Shown piece by piece: positions 8,927 through 17,584 of a stretch of 64,000 nt of DNA; positions within the stretch are counted from its first letter, which is position 1, and the number at the start of each line of letters is the position of its first letter. The stretch lies in the NCBI GenBank assembly GCA_030427705.1, contig JAUIBR010000022.1, forward strand, positions 46,501 to 110,500, in the 5' to 3' direction. A program made the position numbers and the translations under genes. The notes under the pieces were generated by a model. That model was not told the origin of the DNA. It saw nothing but the letters and a program-made list of their open reading frames with translations, and did no database searches. This DNA is from a bacterium (GTDB taxonomy: Bacteria; Myxococcota_A; Bradymonadia; Bradymonadales; Bradymonadaceae).

Positions 8927-9763
8927 ATGAAGATCTTGGTGGTTGGACATCTCACGCGCGACCGATTTGGCGATAACTTTGCTCTTGGCGGCTCCGTTCT
9001 GTACTGCGCGAACGTTTACAAAGAACTAGGTGCAGACGTCACGGTCGTGACCACCGCAGGTCCAGAAATCGATGCGATCATCCCTGGAGTCCGAGTGATT
9101 TCCGCGCCGTCGCCGACCACGACCGTTTTCGAAAATGAGTACGACGTGCAAGGCAACCGCACCCAATGGGTGGAAGCACGGGCGAACGATATCGTACCGC
9201 CGGACGACCTCCAGGAGTCTTTCGATGTTGTACACCTCGCGCCAGTCTTGGGCGAAGTAGACGCCTCGTTGTGGGCGCATCGTTATGCGCCAGCAATGGT
9301 CGTTTTGGGAGTTCAAGGTTGGACCCGTGAACTCGTCGAAGAAGATGGACGGCAGAAGGTCGTCGCGAAGAACTGGGATTTGCCAGCGGATGCACGTGTA
9401 GACGTCGCCTGTCTCAGTGACGAGGATATCGCCAACGCTCCCGATCTTCTTGCACGCTTGCGCCAACGAGCACGTCAAGTCTGCTTCACGCATGGCATTA
9501 AGGGTGCCGAGCTGTTTGAGGGAACTCGCGAATACCATATCCCGGCATTCCCAACCCCAAATACGGTCGATCCTACCGGCGCCGGAGACGTATTCGCAGC
9601 GGCGTTTGTCCACGAACTCGCCCGCGGAACGGCGACGACAAGCGCGGGACGGATTGCAGCTGCATGTGGCTCGATCGTTGTCGAAGGACAAGGCCCTTCA
9701 GCGCTAGGCCGACTGGGCGAAGCGCGAGATCGCGCACGAGACATCATCGTCAAGAACCTGTAG
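8927..9763 (+). CDS. PfkB-family carbohydrate/nucleoside kinase
   Basis: This 278-residue protein has the ribokinase (PfkB) fold signatures: an N-terminal strand MKILVVGHLTRDR with FALGGSVLYCA (substrate-binding GG near residues 20-31), and the C-terminal PfkB signature DPTGAGDVFAAAF at residues 225-237, in which D231 would be the catalytic base. Family members phosphorylate sugars, nucleosides or related alcohols with ATP in the cytoplasm. The substrate is not evident. The gene starts an operon with the HD protein (3-base gap) and the SDR-like protein (no gap). A purine-rich ribosome site (GGGAGACC) precedes the ATG. Confidence 0.85.
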   Translation: MKILVVGHLTRDRFGDNFALGGSVLYCANVYKELGADVTVVTTAGPEIDAIIPGVRVISAPSPTTTVFENEYDVQGNRTQWVEARANDIVPPDDLQESFDVVHLAPVLGEVDASLWAHRYAPAMVVLGVQGWTRELVEEDGRQKVVAKNWDLPADARVDVACLSDEDIANAPDLLARLRQRARQVCFTHGIKGAELFEGTREYHIPAFPTPNTVDPTGAGDVFAAAFVHELARGTATTSAGRIAAACGSIVVEGQGPSALGRLGEARDRARDIIVKNL

Positions 9764-9766
9764 TCG

Positions 9767-10333
9767 ATGGACGCTCGAGACCTACTCAAATTTGCAAAAC
9801 GGGCCGACCGACTGGACTCACTTCCCCGCACGGGTTGGTTGTTTGGCGGTGTCGTGCAACCCGAATCTGTCGCGGCACATGTCTATCAGACCACGTTGAT
9901 CGCGCTGGCTATCGCGGATGAAGTTGGGGCTGATGCTGAGCAGGTGATGCGAGTCGCGCTGTTGCACGATATCGGTGAGGCGCTCATCACCGATCTGCCA
10001 CGTCCAACCAAGGATTTCGTGGGGCGAAGCGAAATGAAGGCGGCCGAGCAAAAGGCTGCTGCTCATGTGCTGCACGGGCTACCCGAGCAATGGCTCGACT
10101 GTGTGCAGGCCTACGATGCCTCCGACTCCCTCGAATCAAGGATCGTCAAGGCTGCTGACCGCATTCAGATGATGATCAAAGCCTGCATTTACGAGGCACA
10201 GGGTCGAGGCGACGTCGCTCGCTTCTTCGACATTCCCGACGAGAGTTATGGGATTCCATTTGCCGCTGAATTGCTCGCCGAGCTACGTGCGATGCGGGAT
10301 GCAGGCGAATGGACCATGGCCGACCTCGACTAG
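9767..10333 (+). CDS. HD-domain phosphohydrolase (YfbR/HDDC2-like)
   Basis: The 188-residue protein has the metal-binding HD pattern of the YfbR 5'-nucleotidase group: PESVAAHVY (H38), LLHDIGEALITDLP (H67, D68, D76) followed by RPTK, and KAADRIQ (D131). Those enzymes dephosphorylate 5'-(deoxy)nucleotides using a divalent metal. The gene is 3 bases after the PfkB kinase, so the pair could interconvert phosphorylated and free nucleosides; this is inference from operon position. The length is close to that of E. coli YfbR (about 200 residues). Confidence 0.82.
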   Translation: MDARDLLKFAKRADRLDSLPRTGWLFGGVVQPESVAAHVYQTTLIALAIADEVGADAEQVMRVALLHDIGEALITDLPRPTKDFVGRSEMKAAEQKAAAHVLHGLPEQWLDCVQAYDASDSLESRIVKAADRIQMMIKACIYEAQGRGDVARFFDIPDESYGIPFAAELLAELRAMRDAGEWTMADLD

Positions 10334-11134
10334 ATGAAAGTAGCGATTTTTGGCGACTCAGTGATCGCGCAGGCCTGCTCGAAAGAGCTTTCGGACCGTC
10401 GTGTCCCATTTGTTCACGCCGAAGATGTCTCGAAGATACAAGGGAGCAACGCGTGCATCATCGCACCGAATCAGGCGTACGGTGATATGTCGATAACCGC
10501 ACACGTTCGTTGGCTTCGATCGATCTTGGACCGGTGTGTGGTCGAAGCGGTTCAGAGAGTGGTGTTCGTCTCCTCGATTACAACAATGGGAAACCGAAGC
10601 CCGCTGAGCGCGGACCAATATCTCGCGCTTAACGACGAACATGATCCTTACTTTTGTGTTCCATTCGCGATGGAGCAAGAAGTCTATCGGTATATGAACG
10701 CCGGGCTCCAGATCGTACCCGTGCTGGCGTCGCTTGCAATTCTCAAGGGGGAAGACGACCTCGGCCTGTTGGGGTTTATTCAACGGTCTAAGGTGCTTCC
10801 AGCAAACGCCGGCGTCGACCTTGTGGATGCCCGAGACGTGGCGCGAGGCATCGTTCAGGCCGAGCGAACTGGGCGAGCAGGACGACGCTACCCACTCACG
10901 GGCAGGTTTGTGATGCTTCCAGACCTCGCTGATGCGCTGAAGGCGAAGCCAAAATTCATCGGCGGGTCTGGCACCGGCCGCAAAGTCTTGATTAGAATGA
11001 TGCCCCGAATCGCTACCTCACAATTGCAGCCTGCGGTCCCGTTTCTGCATGGACTAAAGGTCGATGACGACCGTGCGCGGGGCGAATTGGGGTACCGCGC
11101 ACGTGACCCGTTACGTGTCGTCCAGCCGGATTGA
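10334..11134 (+). CDS. NAD(P)-binding epimerase/SDR-like protein, degenerate
   Basis: The ATG at 10334 directly follows the stop of the HD gene with no gap, so translation is probably coupled. The N-terminus MKVAIFGDSVIAQAC looks like a Rossmann strand, but the glycine motif is GDSVIA rather than GxxGxxG. A strand VVFVSSITTMG at about residues 75-87 matches the catalytic-serine region of extended SDRs such as dihydroflavonol reductases. The usual YxxxK is not clear: the region reads PYFCVPFAMEQEVYRY. DLVDARDVARGIVQAE matches the later SDR segment where the substrate loop follows. The protein may bind a nucleotide without being a standard dehydrogenase. Confidence 0.7.
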   Translation: MKVAIFGDSVIAQACSKELSDRRVPFVHAEDVSKIQGSNACIIAPNQAYGDMSITAHVRWLRSILDRCVVEAVQRVVFVSSITTMGNRSPLSADQYLALNDEHDPYFCVPFAMEQEVYRYMNAGLQIVPVLASLAILKGEDDLGLLGFIQRSKVLPANAGVDLVDARDVARGIVQAERTGRAGRRYPLTGRFVMLPDLADALKAKPKFIGGSGTGRKVLIRMMPRIATSQLQPAVPFLHGLKVDDDRARGELGYRARDPLRVVQPD

Positions 11135-11238
11135 TTCGCGAAAATTTTGTGAAATGTCAGATCCCGTCAGTGGCGAGATGGGATAGTGTCTGTTAGATTT
11201 GCAACACTTGAAGATAAAAACGCACGCGGAGAATCGTC

Positions 11239-12081
11239 GTGGCAAAGAAAAAGTTGTTGGTTGCAGCAGTCGTCGTCGGCTTGTTTGCAGCTGCCCTACT
11301 CTACCTCTACGCAAGCCAAATTGAGGAAGAGAAGAACAAGTTGTTGGCCGACCAGGTCGAAGTTGTGAAAGCAGCTCGAAACATTCCTTCGGGAACTCCG
11401 CTCACAAAGGACCGGATCACGACGGAACAGGTTCCTCAACGCTACCTTCCTCCAAACCCATTGCTTGAGCAGGATCTCAATATCTATTTGGGACAGCCTC
11501 TTGCTGTGAACGTTGAGCAAGGCGCGATGATCCTGACTTCGGACTTCAGTGTTCAAGAGATTTCGCGAACACTTTCCAGCAAAGTTCCCGTCGATGAACG
11601 CGCGATGACGGTCGCGGTTGACCCTGTTTCGGGTCTCGCAGGCTTGCTTAAGCCTGGTGACCGTGTCGACGTCTTAGGTACATTCCCAATGGGCAGCAAA
11701 GATCAAATGATCGCCGATGTCTCCGGTAAGGACGCAGTTGGCTACGTGACGATGCCACTGCTTCAAAACGTGACCCTACTTGCGGTCGGCAGCCAGATTT
11801 CGGACGTGATGGCCGACCAACGTAACGCCGGTCAATACAACACGGTCACGGTTTCGGTGACGGTCGACGAGGCGGAACTGCTGACCATTGCGCAAACACG
11901 TGGAACGCTCATGTTGCTCCTGCGTAACCGCGAAGACGTCAACGTTACAACCGTCACGCAGAAGACGCTTAAGGGCGTGTTGAAAGAACTGAACGTGATT
12001 GCAGAAGAACGCGAGAAGCGCGTGAAACGACAACGCGCCAAAGAACCTACCATTCAAATTCAGCGTGGCGACCAACGCTAA
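11239..12081 (+). CDS. cpaB: Flp/Tad pilus assembly protein CpaB (copy 1)
   Basis: The start is the GTG at 11239 (MAKKKLLVAAVVVGLF), preceded by GCGGAG; it matches the start of the second copy. A single N-terminal membrane segment (residues 5-23) anchors the protein. Residues 38-100 form a SAF-type domain (VVKAARNIPSGTPLTKDRI, VPQRYLPPNPLLEQD). The RcpC/CpaB domain follows (MTVAVDPVSGLAGLLKPGD, RVDVLGTF). CpaB proteins sit in the periplasm and stabilise the CpaC secretin. The C-terminus is Lys/Arg rich. A terminator follows at 12105-12129, so this copy is transcribed separately from copy 2. Confidence 0.9.
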   Translation: MAKKKLLVAAVVVGLFAAALLYLYASQIEEEKNKLLADQVEVVKAARNIPSGTPLTKDRITTEQVPQRYLPPNPLLEQDLNIYLGQPLAVNVEQGAMILTSDFSVQEISRTLSSKVPVDERAMTVAVDPVSGLAGLLKPGDRVDVLGTFPMGSKDQMIADVSGKDAVGYVTMPLLQNVTLLAVGSQISDVMADQRNAGQYNTVTVSVTVDEAELLTIAQTRGTLMLLLRNREDVNVTTVTQKTLKGVLKELNVIAEEREKRVKRQRAKEPTIQIQRGDQR

Positions 12082-12104
12082 AACTGACTTTGAATCGAAT
12101 TTTC

Positions 12105-12129
12105 AGCGCCCCACGGGGCGCTTTTTTTT
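12105..12129 (+). terminator. Rho-independent terminator after cpaB copy 1
   Basis: A GCGCCCC/GGGGCGC stem (12106-12121) is followed by eight T residues (12122-12129). It lies 24 bases after the cpaB-1 stop codon. Confidence 0.88.
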
Positions 12130-12170
12130 GAGTTCTGAACGGTAGTGCCGTGATTTCACATTCGTTTCAC

Positions 12171-12198
12171 GTGACATTCACATGCGATCTGATATTCT
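12171..12198 (+). promoter_or_regulatory. Candidate promoter of cpaB copy 2
   Basis: GTGACA (12171-12176), a 16-base spacer and TATTCT (12193-12198) resemble a sigma-70 promoter. It lies after the upstream terminator and 45 bases before the cpaB-2 ATG. GTGACA also occurs as the candidate -35 at 54308. Confidence 0.4.
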
Positions 12199-12243
12199 TC
12201 TCAAAGTTCAAATCAGCAAAATAGCGAGATTACGGAGAGCTTC

Positions 12244-13095
12244 ATGGCTAAGAAAAAGCTCCTGATTGCCGCGGTTATCGTGGGCCTGTTCGCAGCAGCC
12301 CTGCTTTATCTGTACGCAAGTCAAATTGAACAGGAGAAACAGGAACTCATTCGCGACCAGGTTGAGGTTGTGAAGGCTGCCCGCAACATTCCTGCAGGCA
12401 CACCACTGTCAAAAGATCGCATCACGACCGAGCAGGTTCCTGAGCGATTCTTGCCTCCAAACCCGCTGCTTGAGCAAGATTTGAACATCTACCTCGGCAC
12501 GCCACTGGCGGTGAATGTGGAAGAAGGCGCCATGATCCTGACGTCGGACTTCAGTGTTCAAGAGGTTTCACGCACGCTGTCCAGCAAGATTCCGCCAGAA
12601 GAACGCGCGATGTCTGTGTCGGTTGACCAGATTAGTGGTGTCTCCGGGTTGCTTCGACCTGGTGACCGCGTTGACGTCTTGGGTACGTTCCCGATCGGAA
12701 CCAAAGATCAGGTTGTCGCTGACGCAAGCGGTAAGGCTGGCGTTGGTTACGTAACGATGACGTTGCTCCAAAACGTGACGTTGCTCGCGACGGGTCAGCA
12801 GATTTCGGACGTTCCAACCGGCGAGGGCCAAGCACAACAAGGTGGCAGCTACAATACCGTGACCGTTTCCGTCACGGTGGATGAGGCTGAGCTGATGACG
12901 ATTGCGCAAACGCGCGGAAAAATCATGCTTCTGCTTCGTAACCGTGAAGACGTTGAGGTCTCCACGGTCACCAAACGTACGCTTCGCGAAGTTATGGAAG
13001 AGCTGGAAATCATCCAGAAAAAACGTAACGAGCGTCGCAAGAAGCCAAAGAAGAAAGAAAAGCCAACGTTGGAAGTCATCGCAGGCGACAGATAG
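12244..13095 (+). CDS. cpaB: Flp/Tad pilus assembly protein CpaB (copy 2)
   Basis: This 283-residue protein is a close paralogue of the preceding gene: the first 110 residues are nearly identical (MAKKKLLIAAVIVGLFAAAL, VVKAARNIPAGTPLSKDRIT, PERFLPPNPLLEQDLNIYLG). It has the same N-terminal anchor, SAF domain and RcpC domain. It differs by a Gln/Gly-rich insert (EGQAQQGGSYN) near residue 200 and a longer basic C-terminus (RRKKPKKKEK). A GGAGAG ribosome site precedes the ATG. Separate promoter and terminator suggest that the two CpaBs can be expressed in different amounts. Confidence 0.9.
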   Translation: MAKKKLLIAAVIVGLFAAALLYLYASQIEQEKQELIRDQVEVVKAARNIPAGTPLSKDRITTEQVPERFLPPNPLLEQDLNIYLGTPLAVNVEEGAMILTSDFSVQEVSRTLSSKIPPEERAMSVSVDQISGVSGLLRPGDRVDVLGTFPIGTKDQVVADASGKAGVGYVTMTLLQNVTLLATGQQISDVPTGEGQAQQGGSYNTVTVSVTVDEAELMTIAQTRGKIMLLLRNREDVEVSTVTKRTLREVMEELEIIQKKRNERRKKPKKKEKPTLEVIAGDR

Positions 13096-13116
13096 TCCCC
13101 TCGATGAGCCAATCAG

Positions 13117-13140
13117 AAGGCGCCATTTGGCGCCTTTTTT
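13117..13140 (+). terminator. Rho-independent terminator after cpaB copy 2
   Basis: AAGGCGCC-ATTT-GGCGCCTT stem-loop (13117-13136) runs into a T tract ending at 13140. Confidence 0.88.
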
Positions 13141-13285
13141 CGTTCTTGTTTCTGGCGCAAAGTCGGCAGTTTTGGCCTTGCACGTTCACCGTTTCCCATA
13201 GATACTCACCCCACGACACTCAAATCGGATTGTTTGATTCGTTCACAAAGATGTGGACGTGTACCTTACCTGTTCAGGGAGAGTC

Positions 13286-14719
13286 ATGAGCACCTGGAAT
13301 CGATTTGCTGCCCTCTTGGCGGCTGTTGCGAGCCTTCTTCTAGTATCGTTCGTAGCGGCACCAGCTAGCGCACAGGCTCCAGACAAGGAATTCACGATCT
13401 CGGTCGGCGAGACGTTGACGTTCAACGCACGCGGAGTCAGCCGAGTCACGATTGGTCTTTCAGCTATTGCGGACGCAAAACCCACGAGCGACAGTCGTCA
13501 GATTGTCTTGACGGGTAAGGCTCCGGGCGTGACCACGGTTAATATCTTCTCAGACCGTGGGCAGAAGACCTTGCTCATCCGTGTTGTCACGGTTAACCCT
13601 GAATCGCTCGCCGCTGAGGTCCGAGAGACCCTTGGTGAACGCTCCGGTGTCGATGTTCGCGTCGTGAAAGGACGCGTCTTGCTTGAAGGTGAGGTGGCAT
13701 CTGAAATCTTCAAACGCAAGATCGAGAAGCTCGCCACCCTTTACCCACAGCAGGTTCTGAACTTCACGACCTTCCGTGAAGCCTTCGTTGAAGGCGCACG
13801 AATGGTCGCGATGGACATCTACTTCATCCAACTTGCGACCACGAATCGCGACAATCTTGGTTTGAACTGGGGTCAGTTCCTCGGCGCGAACTACACGTTC
13901 GGCGCTGGAGACGTTCCGCTTTACTACCGCGAAGAGGAACAAGGCATCGGCAACGGCATAATGCCTGGCGAGACCAATCCCGATCGTCTGCCATTCACCA
14001 CGCCAATCACGGGCGGTGAAGGCACGTCGTATTGGTCGTTGGTCGGTAACCTGAACCTGGCACTCGACCTGCTCGTTGAGGCCGGTCTCATCAAAGAAAT
14101 CAAGAAGGGAACCATCGTTACGGAAACAGGTACCCTCGCCGAGTATCACCAAGGCGGAACGCTCTTGATCGGTATCTCCAGCCTGAGCGCTGCCGAGGTC
14201 GTCGAGAAAGAGTACGGCCTCAAAGTTAAGCTCAAGCCAGTACTCGACTTCGAAAACCGCGTTAAGATTGCGATCAACGCCGAAATCAGTGAACTGGACT
14301 ACACCAACGGTGTGGGCGACCTGCCTGCGTTGCGCAACACGAACATCATCAGTGTCGTGAACATGCAAGAGGGCCAATCGGTCCTCGTCAGCGCACAGCA
14401 GAACGTCTTGAACACCAGCAACGAGTCGGGCTGGTGGTTGCTCAGCAAAATCCCTATCCTTGGGTGGTTGTTTAAGTCACGTTCCTACTTAGGAACGGGT
14501 ATCGATAACGCGTTGTTCATCACTCCCAAGGTCTATGAGCCTGGTGGAAAGACCCACCGCACGCTCATTCAAGGCGCATTCGAGAAACTCCTCGATTCAG
14601 GAGCCGATGCGGATGACCTGCCAGAGCTGACCAACGCGAGTGCACCTGCGGTCACTACCACTCCCGCGCCTGCTGCAAAGGCCGAGGAAAAGAAGAGTGA
14701 CGACGACTCGCTGGAATAA
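13286..14719 (+). CDS. cpaC: Tad secretin CpaC/RcpA
   Basis: The ATG at 13286 (MSTWNRFAALLAAVASLLLV) gives a clean signal peptide ending at APASAQA and has a CAGGGAGAG ribosome site; the frame is open further upstream. After a pilus-assembly N-terminal domain (FTISVGETLTFNA...) comes a BON-like domain (SLAAEVRETLGERSGVDVRV, GRVLLEGEV). The type II/III secretin domain follows (MVAMDIYFIQLATTNRDNLG, then EYHQGGTLLIG and the signature IPILGWLFKSRSYLGTGI near the end). It forms the outer-membrane channel of the Tad system. The C-terminal tail is Pro/Ala/Lys rich. It lies 3 bases before the FHA-ATPase gene. Confidence 0.92.
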   Translation: MSTWNRFAALLAAVASLLLVSFVAAPASAQAPDKEFTISVGETLTFNARGVSRVTIGLSAIADAKPTSDSRQIVLTGKAPGVTTVNIFSDRGQKTLLIRVVTVNPESLAAEVRETLGERSGVDVRVVKGRVLLEGEVASEIFKRKIEKLATLYPQQVLNFTTFREAFVEGARMVAMDIYFIQLATTNRDNLGLNWGQFLGANYTFGAGDVPLYYREEEQGIGNGIMPGETNPDRLPFTTPITGGEGTSYWSLVGNLNLALDLLVEAGLIKEIKKGTIVTETGTLAEYHQGGTLLIGISSLSAAEVVEKEYGLKVKLKPVLDFENRVKIAINAEISELDYTNGVGDLPALRNTNIISVVNMQEGQSVLVSAQQNVLNTSNESGWWLLSKIPILGWLFKSRSYLGTGIDNALFITPKVYEPGGKTHRTLIQGAFEKLLDSGADADDLPELTNASAPAVTTTPAPAAKAEEKKSDDDSLE

Positions 14720-14722
14720 GGC

Positions 14723-16546
14723 ATGACCAAACAGATTCGCGTCCTCGACAACTTCGGTAACGAGTATTTCTACCCGGTAGAACAATCGGTAGCCGAAGTT
14801 TCGATCGGTCGAAGCCAGAACAATGACATCATCCTGGGGAGCAAGACGGTTAGCCGTCGCCATGCGATCATCAAGATCATGGGCGACCGCATCCTTCTGG
14901 TAAACCAGAGCGCCAACGGCTGCCTCGTTAATGGTGAGCGCGTTGACCGAGTGCGCGAGATGCGACTGGGCGAACCTGCGCAGATCGACGTGTATCGAAT
15001 CAGTGTAGAAGGCCCAGAGGGAACATCAGCGCCGGCAGCGACCGGACCTGCATCCGCTCCCGTGTCTCGAGCGTCGACACCGAAAGCCAGTACGCCCGAT
15101 CCCAAGCCTAAGGCCAAAAAGAAGAAAGGTACCCAACGTGATATGGGTACCAAGGACCTGCGGTCTACAGACCCTGCAGACGTCGCGGCATACCTCGGAT
15201 TCCTGTCCCCGGACAATGCACCAGAGGAGCCGCGTATCAGCCTGACCGGGCAAGAGGTCGAGGTTGTCGCGCGTGAAAAACGCCGCGAACTGGTCCGATT
15301 TAAGTCGCAACTTCACGAAGAACTCAAAGAGCGACTCGACCTTCACAGCTTCCAGATTACCGACTACGCGTCCCCACGCGTTGTCCGACAGGTTTCAGAG
15401 AAGCTTAAAGAGCTTCTGACCATGTACGAGAACATGATTCCGCCGCCGTTCACGCGCGATCTCGTGTTCAAAGAACTCATGGACGAAGTCTGTGGTTTGG
15501 GCCCGATCGAGGACCTCATCAAGCACCGCAAGGTCAGCGAGGTCATGGTCGTCGACCGCGACCACATCTACGCCGAATTGGCGGGTCAGATCGTCCTCAC
15601 AGACCGTTTCTTCAACGACGAAAAGTCGATGATGACCGTCATCGAACGTATCGTTATCCCACGTGGTCGTCGTATCGATGAATCGACGCCTCTTGTGGAT
15701 ACTCGTCTTGAAGACGGCTCTCGCGTGAACGCCGTTATCCCGCCGCTCGCATTGAAAGACCCATGTCTGACGATTCGAAAGTTCCCTGAAGACCGCCTCG
15801 GTGTGGGTGATCTCATCAACTTCGAATCGATGACCGGTGAGATGGCGAAATTCCTGGCGCGTGCGGTGCGATCTCGAAAGAACGTCATCATTTCAGGCGG
15901 TACGGGTTCTGGTAAGACCACGCTCCTAAACGTCCTGTCATCGTTCATCGGCCCGACGGAACGTGTTGTCACTATCGAAGACGCGGCCGAATTGCAGCTT
16001 CAGCAGGAACACGTTGTGTCTCTGGAGACGAAGCCACCCAACCTAGAAGGCAAAGGCGCGATCGAGATTCGAGACCTCGTGAAAAACGCCCTCCGAATGC
16101 GTCCGGACCGAATTGTGGTGGGCGAGTGTCGTGGCGGTGAAGCGATCGACATGTTGCAGGCTATGAATACGGGTCACGATGGTTCGATGACCACGGTTCA
16201 CTCCAACAGTCCTGTTGAGGCGATCTCACGCTTGGAAACGCTCGTTCTTATGTCGGGTATGGACCTTCCAACCCGCGCTATTCGAGAGCAGATCGCGAAC
16301 TCCGTGAACATTATCGTGCAGCAGTCGCGTTTCAGCGATGGCTCTCGACGTGTGAGCTATATCTCGGAAGTCATTGGAATTGATGATGATGGATTCGTTC
16401 AGATCGAAGACATCTACATCTACAAGCAGACCCACCTTGACGAGAACAACAAGGTCCAAGGTTACCACCTGGCAACCGGCTACCTGCCGAGCTTCGTGCA
16501 GGAGTTCATCGTCAAAGGCATGGCCGCCGCAGAAGACTTCTTCTAG
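14723..16546 (+). CDS. cpaF: FHA-domain fused CpaF/TadA secretion ATPase
   Basis: Residues 1-95 are an FHA domain ([36 protein letters not shown]) that should bind phosphothreonine peptides. A Pro/Ala/Lys-rich linker (about 95-145) joins it to a complete CpaF ATPase: N-terminal domain (about 175-330), Walker [10 protein letters not shown] (about 391-399), Asp box [11 protein letters not shown], Walker [13 protein letters not shown] and His box [15 protein letters not shown]. CpaF hexamers power Tad pilus assembly from the cytoplasmic face. Typical CpaF proteins are about 450-500 residues and lack the FHA part. The gene is 3 bases after cpaC. The fusion suggests that kinase signalling controls the motor (inference). 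Confidence 0.92.
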   Translation: MTKQIRVLDNFGNEYFYPVEQSVAEVSIGRSQNNDIILGSKTVSRRHAIIKIMGDRILLVNQSANGCLVNGERVDRVREMRLGEPAQIDVYRISVEGPEGTSAPAATGPASAPVSRASTPKASTPDPKPKAKKKKGTQRDMGTKDLRSTDPADVAAYLGFLSPDNAPEEPRISLTGQEVEVVAREKRRELVRFKSQLHEELKERLDLHSFQITDYASPRVVRQVSEKLKELLTMYENMIPPPFTRDLVFKELMDEVCGLGPIEDLIKHRKVSEVMVVDRDHIYAELAGQIVLTDRFFNDEKSMMTVIERIVIPRGRRIDESTPLVDTRLEDGSRVNAVIPPLALKDPCLTIRKFPEDRLGVGDLINFESMTGEMAKFLARAVRSRKNVIISGGTGSGKTTLLNVLSSFIGPTERVVTIEDAAELQLQQEHVVSLETKPPNLEGKGAIEIRDLVKNALRMRPDRIVVGECRGGEAIDMLQAMNTGHDGSMTTVHSNSPVEAISRLETLVLMSGMDLPTRAIREQIANSVNIIVQQSRFSDGSRRVSYISEVIGIDDDGFVQIEDIYIYKQTHLDENNKVQGYHLATGYLPSFVQEFIVKGMAAAEDFF

Positions 16547-16640
16547 AGCCCATTTTTCAAGGGTTTGGGGGCCAAGATCGCGACGTATGCGCAAGCTTGC
16601 GCGTGGGGACATGTCGCGTTAAACTTCAACAACTAAAAAA

Positions 16641-16670
16641 GCGACACAAAACCGCGTGTTGTGCCATAAT
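16641..16670 (+). promoter_or_regulatory. Candidate internal promoter for tadB-tadC
   Basis: The 164-base gap between cpaF and tadB holds GCGACA (16641-16646), an 18-base spacer and CATAAT (16665-16670), followed by a good ribosome site (GAGGAAATCGC) before GTG 16711. A 14-base palindrome GCGCAAGCTTGCGC lies upstream at 16589-16602. Confidence 0.4.
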
Positions 16671-16710
16671 GAAGGCGCTAACACGTTCACACTGATGAAG
16701 AGGAAATCGC

Positions 16711-17574
16711 GTGGAAGGTAACGCGACGCTATGGGTGGCATTGGGCCTGATTTTCGTGGCGACAATGCTAGGTATTCTCGGCGGTGGTGAGTGGATCGCC
16801 AACCGCGTCGCCAAAGAACGCGGCGTCTACGAGAAGATTATTGGGAAAGAGCTCTATCGACTCTTCCTCGATATTTCGCCTCAAGAATTCTTCCTCGCAC
16901 ACTGTGTTGTGTTCGTCATGTGCATCGTCATGGCGGGGATCATGCTTGAGGACTGGGTGTTCGGGACGATCGTCGGCGGTGCTGCCGGGGTCATGCTACC
17001 GCGCTTCTATCTGAAGAAGATGTGGGGCGACCGTATGAAGCTCCTCGACGAACAAGTCGAAGAATCCATGATCTACATGGCCAACAGCTTCAAAGCTAAC
17101 CCCGCACTTCCCGATGCTATTCAGGACGTCATCAACTCGATGGGTCCACCGATCACTCAGGAATTGAGCGTCCTTTTGAAGGAATACAAACTGGGTACGC
17201 CTCTGGACGTAGCGCTGATCAACATGCAGCGACGTGTGCCATCGCGTAACCTTCAGCTGGCCGTTTCAGCCCTGATTATTGGCCGAACGGTCGGTGGTAA
17301 TATTCCGAAGATTCTTGAGGATATCTCGAGCACGATTCGCGAGAGTTATCGCCTTGAGCGTGTCATTGATACCCAAACCGCCCAGGGTCGAATGCAGGCT
17401 TGGGTCATGGGTCTGATGCCCGCGGTCGTTGTTGGTATGTTCTACCTAATGGACCCCGAGTTGATCACCCCACTGTTTGAGACGCTTCCGGGCTATCTCA
17501 TCTTGGCTGTCGCCGCGTTGCTTAACGTGATCGGCGTGGTCTTCATTCTCAAAATCGTACGTATTCAAGTCTGA
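16711..17574 (+). CDS. tadB: Tad inner-membrane platform protein TadB
   Basis: The GTG start at 16711 (MEGNATLWVALGLIFVATML) is preceded by GAGGAAATCGC. The 287-residue protein has an N-terminal membrane segment, two more at about residues 68-100, the cytoplasmic T2SSF domain (LLDEQVEESMIYMANSFKAN, LKEYKLGTPLDVALINM, IIGRTVGGNIPKILEDISS) and two C-terminal membrane segments. TadB and TadC form the polytopic membrane base that the CpaF ATPase acts on. It lies 10 bases before tadC. Confidence 0.9.
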   Translation: MEGNATLWVALGLIFVATMLGILGGGEWIANRVAKERGVYEKIIGKELYRLFLDISPQEFFLAHCVVFVMCIVMAGIMLEDWVFGTIVGGAAGVMLPRFYLKKMWGDRMKLLDEQVEESMIYMANSFKANPALPDAIQDVINSMGPPITQELSVLLKEYKLGTPLDVALINMQRRVPSRNLQLAVSALIIGRTVGGNIPKILEDISSTIRESYRLERVIDTQTAQGRMQAWVMGLMPAVVVGMFYLMDPELITPLFETLPGYLILAVAALLNVIGVVFILKIVRIQV

Positions 17575-17584
17575 GGTCGAACAC

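Noticed and set aside
13550..14377. Antisense 275-codon frame over cpaC
   Set aside because: No signal, motif or start site; cpaC on the sense strand is clear.
16589..16602. Palindrome GCGCAAGCTTGCGC as a terminator or operator for tadB
   Set aside because: No T-run follows and it occurs once; it could be chance in a non-coding gap.
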